A DNA stretch of 64,000 nucleotides from Delphinus delphis (Eukaryota > Chordata > Mammalia > Artiodactyla > Delphinidae), in assembly GCF_949987515.2 (NCBI RefSeq), contig NC_082703.1, positions 7,209,680 to 7,273,679 of the forward strand. Reading direction: 5' to 3'. Both the position numbers and the translations under genes were made by a program. The notes below the pieces were generated by a model that was given only the letters and a program-made list of their open reading frames with translations, did not search any database and was not told the origin of the DNA. The stretch's first letter is position 1. Each line of letters opens with the position of its first letter. Positions 1 to 11,762 of the stretch are shown here, piece by piece.

Positions 1-774
1 CTGTGCAGCAGTGGCCAAGTTATCCATTAGCAAACCTATGCTGGCCCCAGGCTGCAACTCAGACCCCCTGTAGGCAGCCTCTGTAGTCAGTGAAATCGGT
101 CATTTCTATGAGGACAGCAGAGGCGCTGCTTGCCTTTGTTCCAAGATTACAGCTTCAAAAATGTTTGTATAGAGAATAGCATTGGAAGATAGTGATATCT
201 CCTACCAGAGCAAAGGGAAGGCATGCTTACTGCCCATTATAAAAGATGCTGGTTCCCGAAGCTCAGGGTTCCTTTCTTACAAAGCAATTCATGGTGGGTC
301 CAGGTATCACCTGGACCTTTTCATGTCCTCCTGTGGGAACGAGGGCTTGGGAAGCCAGCACAAAAGTGATGACTCTCTGGCTACTGCTATTGACGTGAGT
401 AATAAACTGTTCATCGTCTCTGACCCAGTGGTCTCTCATCTTCTGTCCACATCCGTGAAACTGGGCAGATGAACCTATTAGTTCGCAAGCAGCCTTAAGT
501 CTTAGACCCTTCAAACTTCTTGACCGTCATATTACAGATCCAAGCAAATCTACTGGACGTACAACTCAGAGTACGCTCCTAACTAAGACCGCATCAGTCT
601 CTAATTCTTAAAATTATTCCTTAGTACATTTGGGGGAAGTGATAGACTGCTGGTATTAAGGAATCATTTTCTTCCAAGAACTACGCATCTTTATAAAAGA
701 TGAAGGAGGTATGACCAGTATCAACCCACATTTCCTACGTGCACATACATATCTCTTCTTGCACTGCCAACCCT
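1..774. other. Non-repetitive DNA, no gene seen
   Basis: No coding signal, RNA gene or recognisable transposon was found. Open frames here are under 100 codons, overlap on both strands and lack any family resemblance, so they are read as chance. Confidence 0.5.
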
Positions 775-835
775 CCACACACACACACACACACACACAC
801 ACATTCACGCGTGCGCGCGCACACACACACACACC
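775..835. repeat. (CA)n microsatellite with CG-rich centre
   Basis: Two CA runs flank a short alternating CG/TG stretch at about 808-820. The whole block is alternating purine-pyrimidine, the composition that can adopt left-handed DNA. The small open frames across it are artefacts of the repeat. Confidence 0.9.
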
Positions 836-2614
836 CCAGGAGCCTTTGTCCAGATCTTGCTGTGTCATCTTAAAGCAGTGGCCTCAGCAACCCCAGACTT
901 TTCCTGCAGGCCACTGTACACTCTGGACCAAAGTGCTGGCCATCAGACCTGCAGCTCTCATGTCACTGTGGCCCTTCCTTGCTGGCCAAAGAACGGAAAC
1001 TGAGCGAGCTGGCAGGTGATTTGGTAGGCTAGTTAGACAGGCGCTGCCCGGTGCCAGAAAGTCTTTCCTTGAACAAAGCTGTACGTCCCTGGAGAGTGAC
1101 CAGATGCATTTCTGAGGCCGGTGAGAAGCTGGCTGGTCCCTCCTGACCACTCTAACTTACTTGACAGTCTTCTGATTAACGCCCTCAGTGTATATATATG
1201 ACCTCAGAGTCAGAGACGGCTCAGAAGGGTAGCAAAATAAAAATGAAATATAAGTAAGAACTGCAGCCATCAGCTTTAGGGTGGTTACAGATAGGCTGCC
1301 AGGTACAAGCCAGGCTCAAGGGATCTGAGATCTTCAAAGATGGATTTGGAGAGCTGCAGTTCTGGGATCCAGGGTGGCTAGACTGTTGCCCACCTGCTGC
1401 ACTGCCACTCCCAAATCATCTGGTGGTGTCACCTACTGGCTCCTCTCTCTGTCTGCCTGCTTCATTTCTGGGACTATGAGGCCTGCTCATCTAGCTGGGT
1501 ATAAATCTCCCTCAGCTTACACATGCTGAATCATAAAAATCCCACTAAAATGTCTGCTACGCTATGGAATCGAGTCGAATCTCACGCCCAGGAGCAGCTT
1601 TTAGAGATCATCTTTGAGTTGGTCCAATCTGTGTTAAAGGTACCACCCCCTCTTCGGTAACTTCCCTTTTGCTCACCAACTATTATCAGTATTAAATCCC
1701 AGTGTCTACCCTGGTGAATCACAAACAATGCGCACAGGCACCTGCCTTCCCTGCCCTTCTTGCTGCCCCCAGGGCTCCTCACGTCTAGGAAAGTTTCATA
1801 TACGTGCGTTTTCCATAAGGTGTTGATGAGAGATAACAGCTCATCCTGTTATTTCTGCATGGAGTATTTCCATTTTAGAAGAGCACCGCTCAGGGCTGGG
1901 ATTAAGAAGACACAAGGGACACAAAATTTGAAGACCCCAAGAGTGAGCCTTTCCTTAAAGTCTACACCCTGGGGGCCTCACCTGCCTCACTCTAGTGCCT
2001 GCCCTGGTAGCACCGCAGGAGAGGAAGACGTCTGACGGGTAGAGAAGTTGGTTTAGGGAGAGCCTTTCTTGCAGTTTTCAAATCCACGTCCCCTCCCCTG
2101 GAAGAAGGGAGAAGGCAGGAGCTACTCCTGCACCCTGACACCCAGATATGACAGGCTCTGCTGGAGGATGTCAACGTCACCAAACAGGTAAAAGCCCAAT
2201 ATAACAGCCAGTCAAACACATAATGGTCTCTGGGCCCCATCCTGGTCCTCAGTCCTTTGACTGTGGATCCTAAAGACACCCTTGGGACATCAAATACAGA
2301 TACAAAGACTTCTCCCTTGAATTCTGTCCTGGAAACACAACTTACTCAGTTCAGTGAGGATGGGGATCCTTCGGTACTTTGACTTCCCGGGATTGTCACT
2401 GAAGCACCGAGTACACCCTGTAGACACAGACAGCAACAAGGGAGGGATGAGATGGACAGATGCAAACGAAGTGGCCTGCGACACAGACACGGACGCGGAA
2501 GCACACCGTGGCGCTTGAGGCTTTATCTTAGCAAAGTGACTCTCACGCCCACATCCCAAATATTTCTCTATATTTAGAAAAAAAATGGCCTCAGCCTCTC
2601 CCTTCCAGAAGTTT
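836..2614. other. Non-repetitive DNA, no gene seen
   Basis: Mixed-composition sequence with no supported gene or transposon. Several overlapping frames of 60-95 codons on both strands show no domain or family resemblance. Confidence 0.5.
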
Positions 2615-2641
2615 GGTGTGTGTGTGGTGTGTGTGGTGTGT

Positions 2642-2686
<45 letters not shown>

Positions 2687-2775
2687 TGTGGGGGGTGTGT
2701 GTGTGTGTGTGGTGTGTGTGTGTGGTGTGTGTGTGGGGGTGTGTGTGTGTGTGTGTGTGGTGTGTGTGTGTGTGG

Positions 2776-2807
<32 letters not shown>

Positions 2808-2820
2808 TGTGTGTGTGTGG

Positions 2821-2856
<36 letters not shown>
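2615..2856. repeat. Compound (GT)n / GTGGGG microsatellite
   Basis: About 240 bp of GT dinucleotides punctuated by GTGGT and GTGGGGGT units. Interrupting G-runs of four or five appear at roughly 2690, 2734, 2786, 2801 and 2820. The long low-complexity frames on both strands, Val/Cys/Gly on plus and Thr/His on minus, are products of the repeat and not proteins. The tract is likely length-polymorphic. Confidence 0.95.
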
Positions 2857-2858
<2 letters not shown>

Positions 2859-3899
2859 GATGTTTTCTAAATGGGACCTCAAGTGAATTACAAAAAGGGT
2901 GACGTTCTCCCTGTAGTTGCTTATCGGCAGCCTAAGTTACATCCAATTGTTGTCTACCGACTGGGAGTGCCAGGTGACGGCTCAGGCAGGCAGTGCCTCA
3001 AACTACATGCACTTGCTTGTAGAACCTTCAGGAAACTGAATAAACAGGAGGTGCTGCCCCAGGAGAGCCTGTGGAGGCACAGCGACTGGATTACTGGCTC
3101 CTGGTGCTTCTGCCTCTTGGAGATCCTCTCTGGGCTGAGGGTCTCTTTCTTCTTCAGCAAGATTGTCTCTGCCTCCCAACTCTGGCTGGCCTCCCCAACC
3201 CCTAATGTCTTGGGAGTTCCTTAAAGACTGGGGTGGGAGGTCATGGGGCCTCTGTCTTCACATTCAGCTCCTGCCTTAGGAGGTGAGGCCCTTCATCTCC
3301 CTCTGTGAGCCTCGAATCCCAAAGAGATTCCATGCCCGGCTCTGGTCTGGAACACAGCCCTAGCATGCGCGGACAGGTGAGGAAACCTGTCCAAAACCTG
3401 TTTTGAACCTGTTCAAAAACAAGGATGACCCCAGAGTTTTGGTCTCCAAGTTAAACACCCCCAGAAAAGGTAAAGAAAGAAAAGGGAAAAGAGAAAGAGG
3501 AAACTAGGATCCTGATAAAAAAAAAAACAACCAAACCAAACCAAACACATGATGATCTCATCAAAAGTTATGCTTTAAGACTACTGGTCACCTATCTTGA
3601 ACTTTTCTGAGAATTCTGTGTATGTAACAGGGAAATAATACTGTGAAAGTTAACATTCTGCTTGTCATTCAGATTCTCTGCTGCCTTGAAGAAGGTGAAA
3701 TATGTGGAGGGTCTTTTGTTTCCCAAGCCAGGTAAGTGGTAGGGGAGGGTGGGTAAGATGAGCGAGTGGGTCAGACAGACAGCCTGAGAGACAGACAAAG
3801 GGACGGGGGTGGGGAAACTGGCCACTGAGATGGGGACGGGGGAAAGAGGAGATCCAAAGGGAGGTTTTGTTCCCAGAGAGAATGCTATGCTCTACAATG
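2857..3899. other. Non-repetitive DNA with an A-rich patch
   Basis: No gene seen. An A run followed by a few AACC/CAAAC units lies at about 3519-3548. A plus-strand frame of 117 codons starts at the edge of the GT tract and has no recognisable domain. Confidence 0.5.
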
Positions 3900-4383
3900 T
3901 AGTAAGTTCCCTACATACAGGCAAGTTTCATTCCGAGAGCATGTTCATAAGTCCAATTTGTTCGTTAAGTCCAACAAAGTTAGCCTAGGTACGCAGCTAA
4001 CGCAATCAGCTATATACTACCATACTGTAGTAGGTTTATAATACTTTTCACACAGATAATACATAAAAAAACACAGAAAATAAAGAAATCCTTTTTTATC
4101 TTCCAGTACAGTACCTTGAAAAGTACAGTAGTACAGTACAACAGCTGGCATACAGGGGCTGGCATCGAGTGAACAGGCAAGAAGAGCGACTGACAGGAGG
4201 AGAGAGAGGAGGTGGGAGATGGTAGAGCTGAAGGATCGTCAGCAATAGGAGACGGAGGGCGAGCTGCCATTTCCCTCACGCCTGACGCGGATGGCACGGG
4301 ATCTGGCTCCTTGCTGGAACCAGATGCACGTTCGCATCTTTGGACGTTTTCAACTTGAAGGTGCGTATGTAGGCGCCTTCCTG
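3900..4383 (-). mobile_element. Non-autonomous Tc1/mariner-type (Tigger-like) DNA transposon
   Basis: Imperfect terminal inverted repeats bound a 484-bp element. The left end reads TAGTAAGTTCCCTACATAC. The right end (about 4362-4383), read on the opposite strand, gives CAGGAAGGCGCCTACATACG. The right end is followed by TA, the target dinucleotide of this superfamily; the left flank is TG, so one TA is degraded. The interior contains GTACAGTA-type short repeats near 4108-4140. A 151-codon minus-strand frame (4010-4465) crosses the element's edge and shows no DDE motifs, so I read it as non-coding. Length implies an internally deleted copy. The exact subfamily is not known to me; Tigger-like is inferred from TIR style and TA flank. 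Confidence 0.6.
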
Positions 4384-5394
4384 TATTTATCACCTCTCCC
4401 ATCTCCCCAAGAAACACTCCATAAAAGTGCCACTTCTTGTTCACGCAGAGTAGAGCTGAATACATTTCTGATTGCCACTCAAATTCTGAGTCATGCTTCC
4501 AGGTAGATTCATGGTAAACACGGAAGCGCCACAGGAGGAGCCCAACACGTGTAGTTTACAGTTAGAACTAGAAGTGGCCTTAGGACTTTAGCAAAACCCT
4601 TTAGCTTCAGGTGAGCAAACAGAGGCCCCGGGGGCTAACCTCCTCCACGCATCTATTGAAGAGGAGGGTTTGCGTGGTGGCTGGAGACCACATCTCCAAA
4701 CTCACTGAGAGATCTTACTGATGATGGGATCTGAATACCTTCGACTGTTTTTCCTGAACAAACTTCTGGGATTTTCATAACGCAGGAGACTTGGGGGAAA
4801 TGACATTCTACTTCATTCTCAGAAACGTGCAAGATGCTTATCTGCTTTAGGTACCTTTCCTTCCTTCCTTCTTTCCATTCTCGTTTCCTTCCTTGCTATC
4901 CTCCCTCTACAAATCTTTAAAGAGTATCGACTCCAGACTAGGACTATGAACAGTCCCTGCCCCGGTTACATACCATATGTTGCAAATACAAAATGTTTTC
5001 AGACAGTGATGAGTACTGTGAAAAAACCCAACTTTTAGGGGCTAGTGAGTGACCTGGGGAGGTGACCTTAGATAGAGTTTGAAGAGGCTTCTCTGACATT
5101 GGAATGTCATCCTGAGCGATGAGCAAAAGCCATCCAGACAGAGGGAATGGGATAAGGAACTTAAGGCAGGAAAGAGCCAGTATAAACAGACTGAAGGAGG
5201 AAGTTCAGGCTCCCTACTGGCCTGCAAGACCCTACATGATTTTCCTGCAATTGTCATGAGTCACCATTACAGGGTCTGAAGGAGGAAACTGCCATTATCC
5301 AATAAATATTTGTAAAAGATCCCTCGGGCTGCTGCGAGCTGGGAGGTAAGAATGACACCACCGTGCCCTCAAACCTGTGAATTAAGTCGCGTTA
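4384..5394. other. Mostly non-repetitive DNA with old-repeat traces
   Basis: A CT-rich patch (CTTCC units) lies at about 4856-4900. The stretch 5040-5260 contains phrases typical of very old mammalian interspersed repeats (for example AAGGCAGGAAAGAGCC and CAAGACCCTACATGAT) but is too diverged to assign. No gene seen. Confidence 0.4.
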
Positions 5395-5515
5395 GATCAC
5401 CTTTGAAGATGACGAAACTGCCTCAGGGTCCACATGCTTTGCCCAAGGCTACATGGTTTGTAAAGGATGGATGGGTTTTCACACCCAAATTGGCACCAAG
5501 TTCAAAGCCCATGCC
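5395..5515 (-). repeat. MIR SINE fragment (antisense)
   Basis: The order 'gatgacgaaactgcctcag ... tgctttgcccaaggctac' matches the antisense MIR core, where genome copies read roughly GATGAGGAAACTGAGGC then TTGCCCAAGGTCAC. Divergence is high, as expected for this early mammalian tRNA-derived SINE. Confidence 0.5.
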
Positions 5516-6311
5516 CATTCCCTTTATGTATATTAAAATACATAAGGTTTGGTTGACAATTTCAATAAAATATTGAGATCAGTTTCCCTCAAAGGGGAAA
5601 ATTCTCCTTTGAGCTGCACTTTCTGATTTCAGTTCCCTCTGATAACGGGCTTGGAATATCCTGACTTTCAGAGTCAAATGTTCTTATTGGATAGCGACAG
5701 GTTCACATCAGCTGATGTAACTGCGTAAATATCTGCTCTGACACTGGCTGGAGGACAGCGACAGAATTTCCGCCTTAACTCCATCTTTTCTGGTAGAGCA
5801 ACGGTTAATTTGAATATGTGTCAGATCATAGCCTGGGTACATTTTACTAATGTCAATATTTTTGCTACCTAGTAGTACACAGTATTGTACCTGAAATTCT
5901 TCCAGGCTGGCAGGGTGCTATTATTAAGCAAAAGATTGCTTAATTGTAGATTACTACTGTACATTTAAATTTCAAGAGCATATTAAGTTGTCAGACTTAA
6001 TTACTGTTACATGTTTAGATTATGGCACAGATTATTTAGTTCAGTACCTAGGTTTGCCAACCTGTCCTTGTGACGTGACAGGGCAGTAATTAGAGCATCA
6101 GTGAGAAACCTGAAGTTTTCCGTGGGGATGTCCAGGAGGCCTGGTCCTTTGGAGAGTCCTCCTTCTTGCTGTCCCACCACCTCCAACATCCCTGGGTGAA
6201 CCACTGTATGGAACAGCCTTGGTGGTCCTAGATGGATTCTTCGTGTAACCTTGCCATGACCATGAAGGTGTGGGAGAGCCCGCTGAGCCCACACGAGGCT
6301 CAGCAGGTATG
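5516..6311. other. Non-repetitive DNA, no gene seen
   Basis: No supported feature. The 118-codon minus-strand frame ending near 6007 has an N-terminal hydrophobic stretch but no family resemblance, and its first part lies next to the MER5A-like repeat. It is treated as chance. Confidence 0.45.
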
Positions 6312-6502
6312 TCAGAGTGAGAGCTCTCAACTTTGGTCCTATGGCCATATGGCACCTGTGCACTACAGGATGTTTAGCAGCATCTCTGACTTCTACCCAC
6401 TAGAGGCCAATAGCATCCCGCCAAGCTGTGACAACCAAGGCTGTCTCCGGACATTGTCAGACAACCTCTGGGGTCAAAACCGCCCCTGGCTGAGAACCAC
6501 TG
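6312..6502 (+). mobile_element. MER5A-like non-autonomous hAT (Charlie) element
   Basis: The sequence follows the MER5A consensus order: CTCTCAAC near the start, then AGGATGTTTAGCAGCATCTC, then CTACCCACTAGA, then GTGACAACCAA, ending in GAGAACCACTG. The end is the inverted complement of the usual CAGTGGTTCTCAAC start, fitting hAT-type termini. Target duplications are no longer recognisable. It is a non-coding fossil about 190 bp long. Confidence 0.8.
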
Positions 6503-7168
6503 TCTCAGAAGAAGGGACAGGAAATTGCTCAGCGTGGAAGATGTTTTCTCCCTCCTGGCAGAATTTCACAATCCTTTATACTGATAATTCTTGGAGGGGG
6601 GCATTCCCATTGCCACCTGCTTGGTATGCTGCAAGAGGAGTATTCGTATGAGATAGGAAGAATGGTTAAGAGAACCAAACAGGCTTCCCTGAGGGTTGGG
6701 AATTTCCACATGCAAACTCCAGGTAGATTCCTGTGACGCCGGAGTAATGGGTGAGGTTTCTGAGTGGCAGTCCTTGGCTATTCCTATGTGCTCAGAATGT
6801 AACTTTACTGCTGCTTCCTGTGTTAGGCAGCACAGGAGAGCCTGTCTGGACCTCTATTTCCTGTCACACAAATGGGTACGATGACATCCACACAAGGAAA
6901 GGTGCCAGGTCTACACAATATGTTCTTCCCTAAACTTTCCCTTTTGCCGTTGGGGAGAGCACCTACTCACACTGCATGATGACTCAAATACTGTGACATT
7001 CTTTCATTTTCTCTTCCTTCTTCCCAACCCTTTTCCCCTCTCTCCTGTATTTCCTCCTACCAGTCCTGTCAGTTTAGCAGAGTATGTGACACATACAAAA
7101 TCAACGTATTCTTGTTGAATGAATAAGTGAAAGGATGAGAATCACCAGATATAAAAGAAACCAGAATT
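6503..7168. other. Non-repetitive DNA with a short L2-like tail
   Basis: No gene seen. The stretch 7060-7130, ending in CTTGTTGAATGAATAAGTG, resembles the conserved 3' end of LINE2 (usually ATTTGTTGAATGAATGA), so a short L2 remnant is likely there. Confidence 0.4.
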
Positions 7169-7183
7169 CAAATCATAGGTTTA

Positions 7184-7384
7184 GGGCTTCCCTGGTGGTG
7201 CAGTGGTTGAGAGTCCGCCTGCCGATGCAGGGGACACGGGTTCGTGCCCCGGTCCGGGAAGATCCCACATGCCGCGGAGCGGCTGGGCCCGTGAGCCATG
7301 GCCGCTGAGCCTGCGCGTCCGGAGCCTGTGCTCTGCAATGGGAGAGGCCACAACAGTGAGAGGCCCACGGACCGCAAAAAAAAA
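7184..7384 (+). mobile_element. CHR SINE, short (deleted) form, copy 1
   Basis: A tRNA-derived retroposon, moved by L1 machinery. It opens with GGGCTTCCCTGGTGGTGCAG, contains an RNA polymerase III A-box-like segment (GTGGTTGAGAGTCC) and a B-box-like GGTTCGTGCCC, and ends in a poly(A) run. A 14-bp target duplication, AAATCATAGGTTTA, flanks it at 7170-7183 and 7385-7398 without mismatch. The clean duplication and low divergence from the other copies suggest a relatively recent cetacean-lineage insertion. Confidence 0.95.
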
Positions 7385-7601
7385 AAATCATAGGTTTATA
7401 TCTTTTTAGCCTGTATAGGATGTGAGATTTTAAAAAATGATAATAGGAAGGACAAGTCACCCAATGATTAGCTAGGTGGCTTACGGTGTTGTCAGCTTAC
7501 CCTCTGCTTTTACCCAGCAGGCAGTTTTCATTTCTACATTGATGATACTGCCTACACAGTGAACACTTTTCTGTCCAATTTTAGAAAGTTGCAAGCATGA
7601 T

Positions 7602-7604
<3 letters not shown>

Positions 7605-7638
<34 letters not shown>
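7605..7638. repeat. (CA)n microsatellite
   Basis: An uninterrupted run of about 16 CA units. Confidence 0.95.
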
Positions 7639-7639
<1 letters not shown>

Positions 7640-7928
7640 AACCCACACACAAATCTTGTGTAAATCTGAGTGACCCTAATTGCTAAGGACTGACATGCAG
7701 AACACAGAGGCGTTTTTATACATCTTCAGATTAGCTCAGCAGAATATGGCTCACACTTCCTCAGTCGGGATTTTCAATGCCCTTTGATATTCAGGAAGTG
7801 CTTTGCTATTATTATTATTTATTTATTTGCAAAAACCCCTGAAATCCTGGGTGCTGAGCGGTGTTTGGTTGTTTAGTGAGGGTCTGTGAAGTAGCTGGCT
7901 CACCTACCAAAGTTCACCCACCAAAGAC

Positions 7929-7956
7929 TGGACTAGATTTTTTGTAGTCTAGTCCA
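7929..7956. repeat. Perfect 9-bp inverted repeat
   Basis: TGGACTAGA and its exact complement TCTAGTCCA are separated by a 10-base spacer (TTTTTTGTAG). No terminator or transposon context explains it in this eukaryotic setting. It may be chance. Confidence 0.6.
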
Positions 7957-8902
7957 CAAATAGTGTGGTAGAATGTGTGCTTCAACTTCTCAGTCACAAA
8001 ACTAAGAATAGTAACTTGAACACCTATAGGACCCAATGAGAGCCGATTAACAATAATAACACCTGTTGTTAATAATAAAATACCAATGGCTATGCTCACT
8101 GATATCTGATTCATAACAATAACAGCACTTACAACTCCATGATCTTCTTTAAGATGGGAGAAAAACAGTGTTATGTGCATTCCATTTAGAAGATGGACAT
8201 CATTTTTCATTTGACTAGGATTCCCAAGGACTCAACTGTCCACTAATTCTAGTACAGAATTCTCAGAGCTGGACGGGATTTTATAGGTCATTTGGCCCAA
8301 CCTCTCCTCCTCTCCATCATTAAAGTTTTTCAGAGAGGAGTTAATTCTTCCTGATCCCATTCTCTCTAGCCTCTTCCCGTCAGGGTATTGTTCTTACGTG
8401 GCTCTGAGGGTGTCTGGGCTGAGCAGCTAATCCGAAGTGATCTGATGTTGAGCGTGGCCATGATAGGCTCCATGTCCACCAAGGTCGGGCTGCTGGATGA
8501 CTTAGATGGGGAGGATAAGACAGCACACATGGAACATTCCTCTATGTTGACTGCATGAAGGTCCCCAGAATAGAGCGCAGATCCCTATTGAGAGAAAACC
8601 GGGTACATGGTGGTGGCTTTTTGTGGATGATGCAAGTTTTTGAGCCAAAGCCTCCACTGACTTGGTTTTAAGACTTAGTTACCTGATATCTGACACGTTT
8701 ATCCTTATCGTTCATGAATATCTGAGCGTGACTAAATTTTGCAGATCCCTTCTGCGAGCAAGTCTGGATGGGACGAAGTGGAGTGGAGAGAGCGGAGCCT
8801 AAACCCACTGAGGTGACTCAAGTGGAAGAAAAGAATCAGAGTAAGGGTAGCAGTGGTGAGGGAAAAACATCACAGAAGGTCCAGATCTAAAAGCCAATTC
8901 TG

Positions 8903-9112
8903 GGGCCTCCCTGGTGGCGCAGTGGTTGAGAGTCCGCCTGCCGATGTAGGGGACACGGGTTCGTGCCCCGGTCCGGGAGGATCCCACATGCTGCGGAGCG
9001 GCTGGGCCCGTGAGCCATGGCCGCTGAGCCTGCGCGTCCGGAGCCTGTGCTCCGCAAGGGGAGAGGCCACAACAGTGAGAGGCCCGCGTACCGCAAAAAA
9101 AAAAAAAATAAA
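8903..9112 (+). mobile_element. CHR SINE, short form, copy 2
   Basis: Same architecture as the copy at 7.2 kb, opening GGGCCTCCCTGGTGGCGCAG and ending in an A-rich tail with an AATAAATA-like stretch. Perfect 15-bp target duplication TAAAAGCCAATTCTG at 8888-8902 and 9113-9127. Same orientation as copy 1, 1.7 kb away. The 107-codon frames on both strands across it are repeat-derived. Confidence 0.95.
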
Positions 9113-9127
9113 TAAAAGCCAATTCTG

Positions 9128-9811
9128 CGTCCTCGCAGGTTTGCTTGCAGGTGACTGCATGTGTACCCTGGATTAATTAGCAAAGTGGCAGCTGCTGCTT
9201 TTCTTTGGTGGAGAAGCAGGGATCGAGCTGGTCCCACCATCGGGTGGCTGAGACGCTAACACTGGCGATTTCTAACACTAGCTGGATCTGGAGGCTCCTG
9301 GTCATTTCCTTTCCTCCTTTGCTATGGACTAAAGTAAGCGGTGGTGCGGGGACATTTATGGTGACATTTAAAAAAAAAACAAATACAATTTGTTTCTTGA
9401 GACAACCGTTTTTGAAGAATATTCCTAATGTGTTGCTAGCATTATTTCTTGAAAAATCAAAAGTTTTGGTGCGTTTCACACTGCATATATATATTAATCC
9501 ACGGAAATGGTGGCATATAATGAGATACAGCCCTGTGAAGGTTCAGAGCAAATACAATTACAACCACAATGCCACATATGCATAATGGATCCATTCCTCA
9601 GAATTCCTCCTTTTCATACATCTGTCAAGGACCACGTGGCATTATGTGTTCCATAAAAGGCGAGTCTCCAGAAAAGATGAGAAAGTCAGAGCACAAAGGC
9701 TGGCTGGTATCAGCTTAGGCTTAGCCATTAGGTCAGAATCGGATTTAGAAATGCAAAGAAACTCTATTACATAAAGACCATAAACATGGTTAGTGACATA
9801 AAACATGAAAT
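9128..9811. other. Non-repetitive AT-rich DNA
   Basis: No gene seen. A 126-codon plus-strand frame (9205-9585) has no recognisable domain and runs through an A9 homopolymer near 9370, arguing against coding. Confidence 0.45.
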
Positions 9812-10010
9812 ATGTCTGGATTTAAATCCTAGTCCTGCTACTTACCTGCCGTGTAAACTTGGACGGGTTGCTTACTCTCTCTGTGCCTAAAGTTCAGCAT
9901 CTTTAAAATTTATACCATGGGGTTATTTGGAGGGTTAAATGAGTTAATACGTGCAAAATGCTTAGAACAGTTTCTGGTACCAGGTATAAGTGCGAGCTAC
10001 TACTGATTTA
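9812..10010 (+). repeat. MIR SINE (sense)
   Basis: The phrase order TCCTAGTCCTGCTACTTACC, CGTGTAAACTTGGACGGGTT, CTCTCTGTGCCTAAAGTTC, GAGGGTTAAATGAGTTAATA, AAAATGCTTAGAACAGTTTC matches the sense MIR consensus through the conserved core. Divergence is moderate and no target duplication remains. Confidence 0.85.
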
Positions 10011-10028
10011 TTATTATTATTATTAATC
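10006..10028. repeat. (TTA)n microsatellite
   Basis: About seven TTA units directly after the MIR 3' end; such tails often seed simple repeats. Confidence 0.8.
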
Positions 10029-11697
10029 CTAGTACTGTTAGTATTATTATCATTATAAATATTCACTATCCCTTACTGTGACACTTACAGGCAGAATGTA
10101 TATCTGGGGAAAATTCCGGAGAAATCGCCATTCTCTCTGCAGGTAATCCAGAGACCCAACGAACACAATGTCCTTCAGCTCCTGACGGGTATAGCTGCTA
10201 GCTCTCAATGGCATTACAAAATTCCGAAGCCCCATCAGTGTTGAGTGGGCATCTCCAAAGACACACGCTACAATGTGGTTCCGAAACTCATGTTTTGACT
10301 TCTCAGTTCGATTCTAAGTATAAGCAGGCCAGAGTCTGGTCATTTTTAGGAACAAGATGAGAGTCCTTTAAAGAGGGCTCCTTCCCCACATCCCAACTCT
10401 TCTTGGTATTTACATTCACACTAGCACTTTCATAAGGATGATCGGATTTTGCAAATTACTCATAAAAAGCATGGAACTTATCCACTATGGGACAATTAAA
10501 CTATGTATCTTTTCCGGAGTTCCTTCTTAGTTCGCTTTTTCCAGTTCTCTGTTAGCCTGGAGTGCCTCAGTGCAAACTCAGATCGGCATCATTGAAATCA
10601 TGAAATCATTGAACCAAATGGGGAAAACAGCTCTCATTCTCATTATATGTTTTTAGCCTCGTATGTGCTACAGGACGACTCACTGAAAAACGAAAACATT
10701 CCAAATCCCATTGCTGAACTTGTCTTCTAGCGAGCCCTGAAAAACCCCCAGCCGCACAACATGCTGCAGTTTTCAGCCGATTTCCATACATATGAAAATA
10801 TACATATTAGCGTGAACCATATGAAACTGCCTTTTTTCTGGGTCAAAAATGGTTGAATATTGGCAATTTCATATGGCCTCACCTACTATACTGCCCAGAT
10901 TCAATAGATTCCAGAGTTGAGGAAATTTATCATGAAAAGTGCACAAAATAAATGTGAAGGTTACAAAAGTTCCATTTGATCCCAAACATTTCAATATGTC
11001 TCATACTCTTATCAGCATGGCCAATTTTTAACATCTCCCCTATACTTTTAAGTTGAAGACAAAATAATATACGTGACGGATATTTAGATTAGGTTTCCCC
11101 ACATTCATAGAGACTTTTAAAAACAATAAGTGTAACTTTAGAGAAAGGGATGATAGTCCTGTAGGAGACTTATTTTAAGTCTCTGTGATTGATTTCAGGG
11201 AATGAGTCAATATCTTACTCTCACGGTGCTGGGATAGGTAGAATAAGCACTGATTTTGTATTCTGGTAGTCATTAGCGTATGACCATAAACAAACTAGTT
11301 AACCTCACTGACCCCTAATCTCTTTGTTTAAATGGTTTAAAAATAAATAAAAGTTAATTCTGTTGTGGAAATTAAATAATATATTGAAAGTTCAGCGCTC
11401 AGCTCCTTAACTATTGTTCAGTAACTATTTAATCAAATCTGAATCTCACTGAATTCCTAGATTTTCAGAGGAAGACCCTTGGAAGCTGGTAGAGAACTTG
11501 TTAAATATATTTACAAGCACTTCCTGTTTGAGTGTGTTCTACCTTCCCAAGCACACGAAGATTCAGGCTATTTCAAAGGGATGTATCATTCATCCTTATG
11601 CCATTTTCTTGCTGGGTTAAAGGACAAGCTTCTGTGAAACAGGGGCTGTTGAAATCTAACAGGATAAATAAGTCACATCTGACATCTCAACAATTAG
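10029..11697. other. Non-repetitive AT-rich DNA
   Basis: No gene, RNA or transposon could be supported. All open frames are at most 61 codons. Confidence 0.5.
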
Positions 11698-11762
11698 AGT
11701 TTGTCCAATTAGCATAGACTGGGAAATAGCATAGTTTGTCCAATTAGCATAGACTGGGAAAT
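11698..11762. repeat. Two-copy tandem duplication, 35-bp period
   Basis: The segment starting AGTTTGTCCAATTAGCATAG is repeated head to tail: 11698-11732 and 11733-11762, the second copy partial, with no mismatch across the first 30 bases. Near-identity points to a recent local slippage or fill-in event. The unit contains CCAAT and a homeodomain-like ATTAG. Confidence 0.95.

Larger units (their letters stand above)
7399..8887. other. Non-repetitive DNA, no gene seen
   Basis: Apart from the CA microsatellite and a small hairpin at 7929-7956, no feature is supported. A 98-codon minus-strand frame (7914-8210) contains a hydrophobic stretch but lies in AT-rich DNA and matches no family I know. 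The phrase AGAGCTGGACGGGATTTTAT near 8268 resembles an old mammalian repeat that I cannot name. Confidence 0.45.
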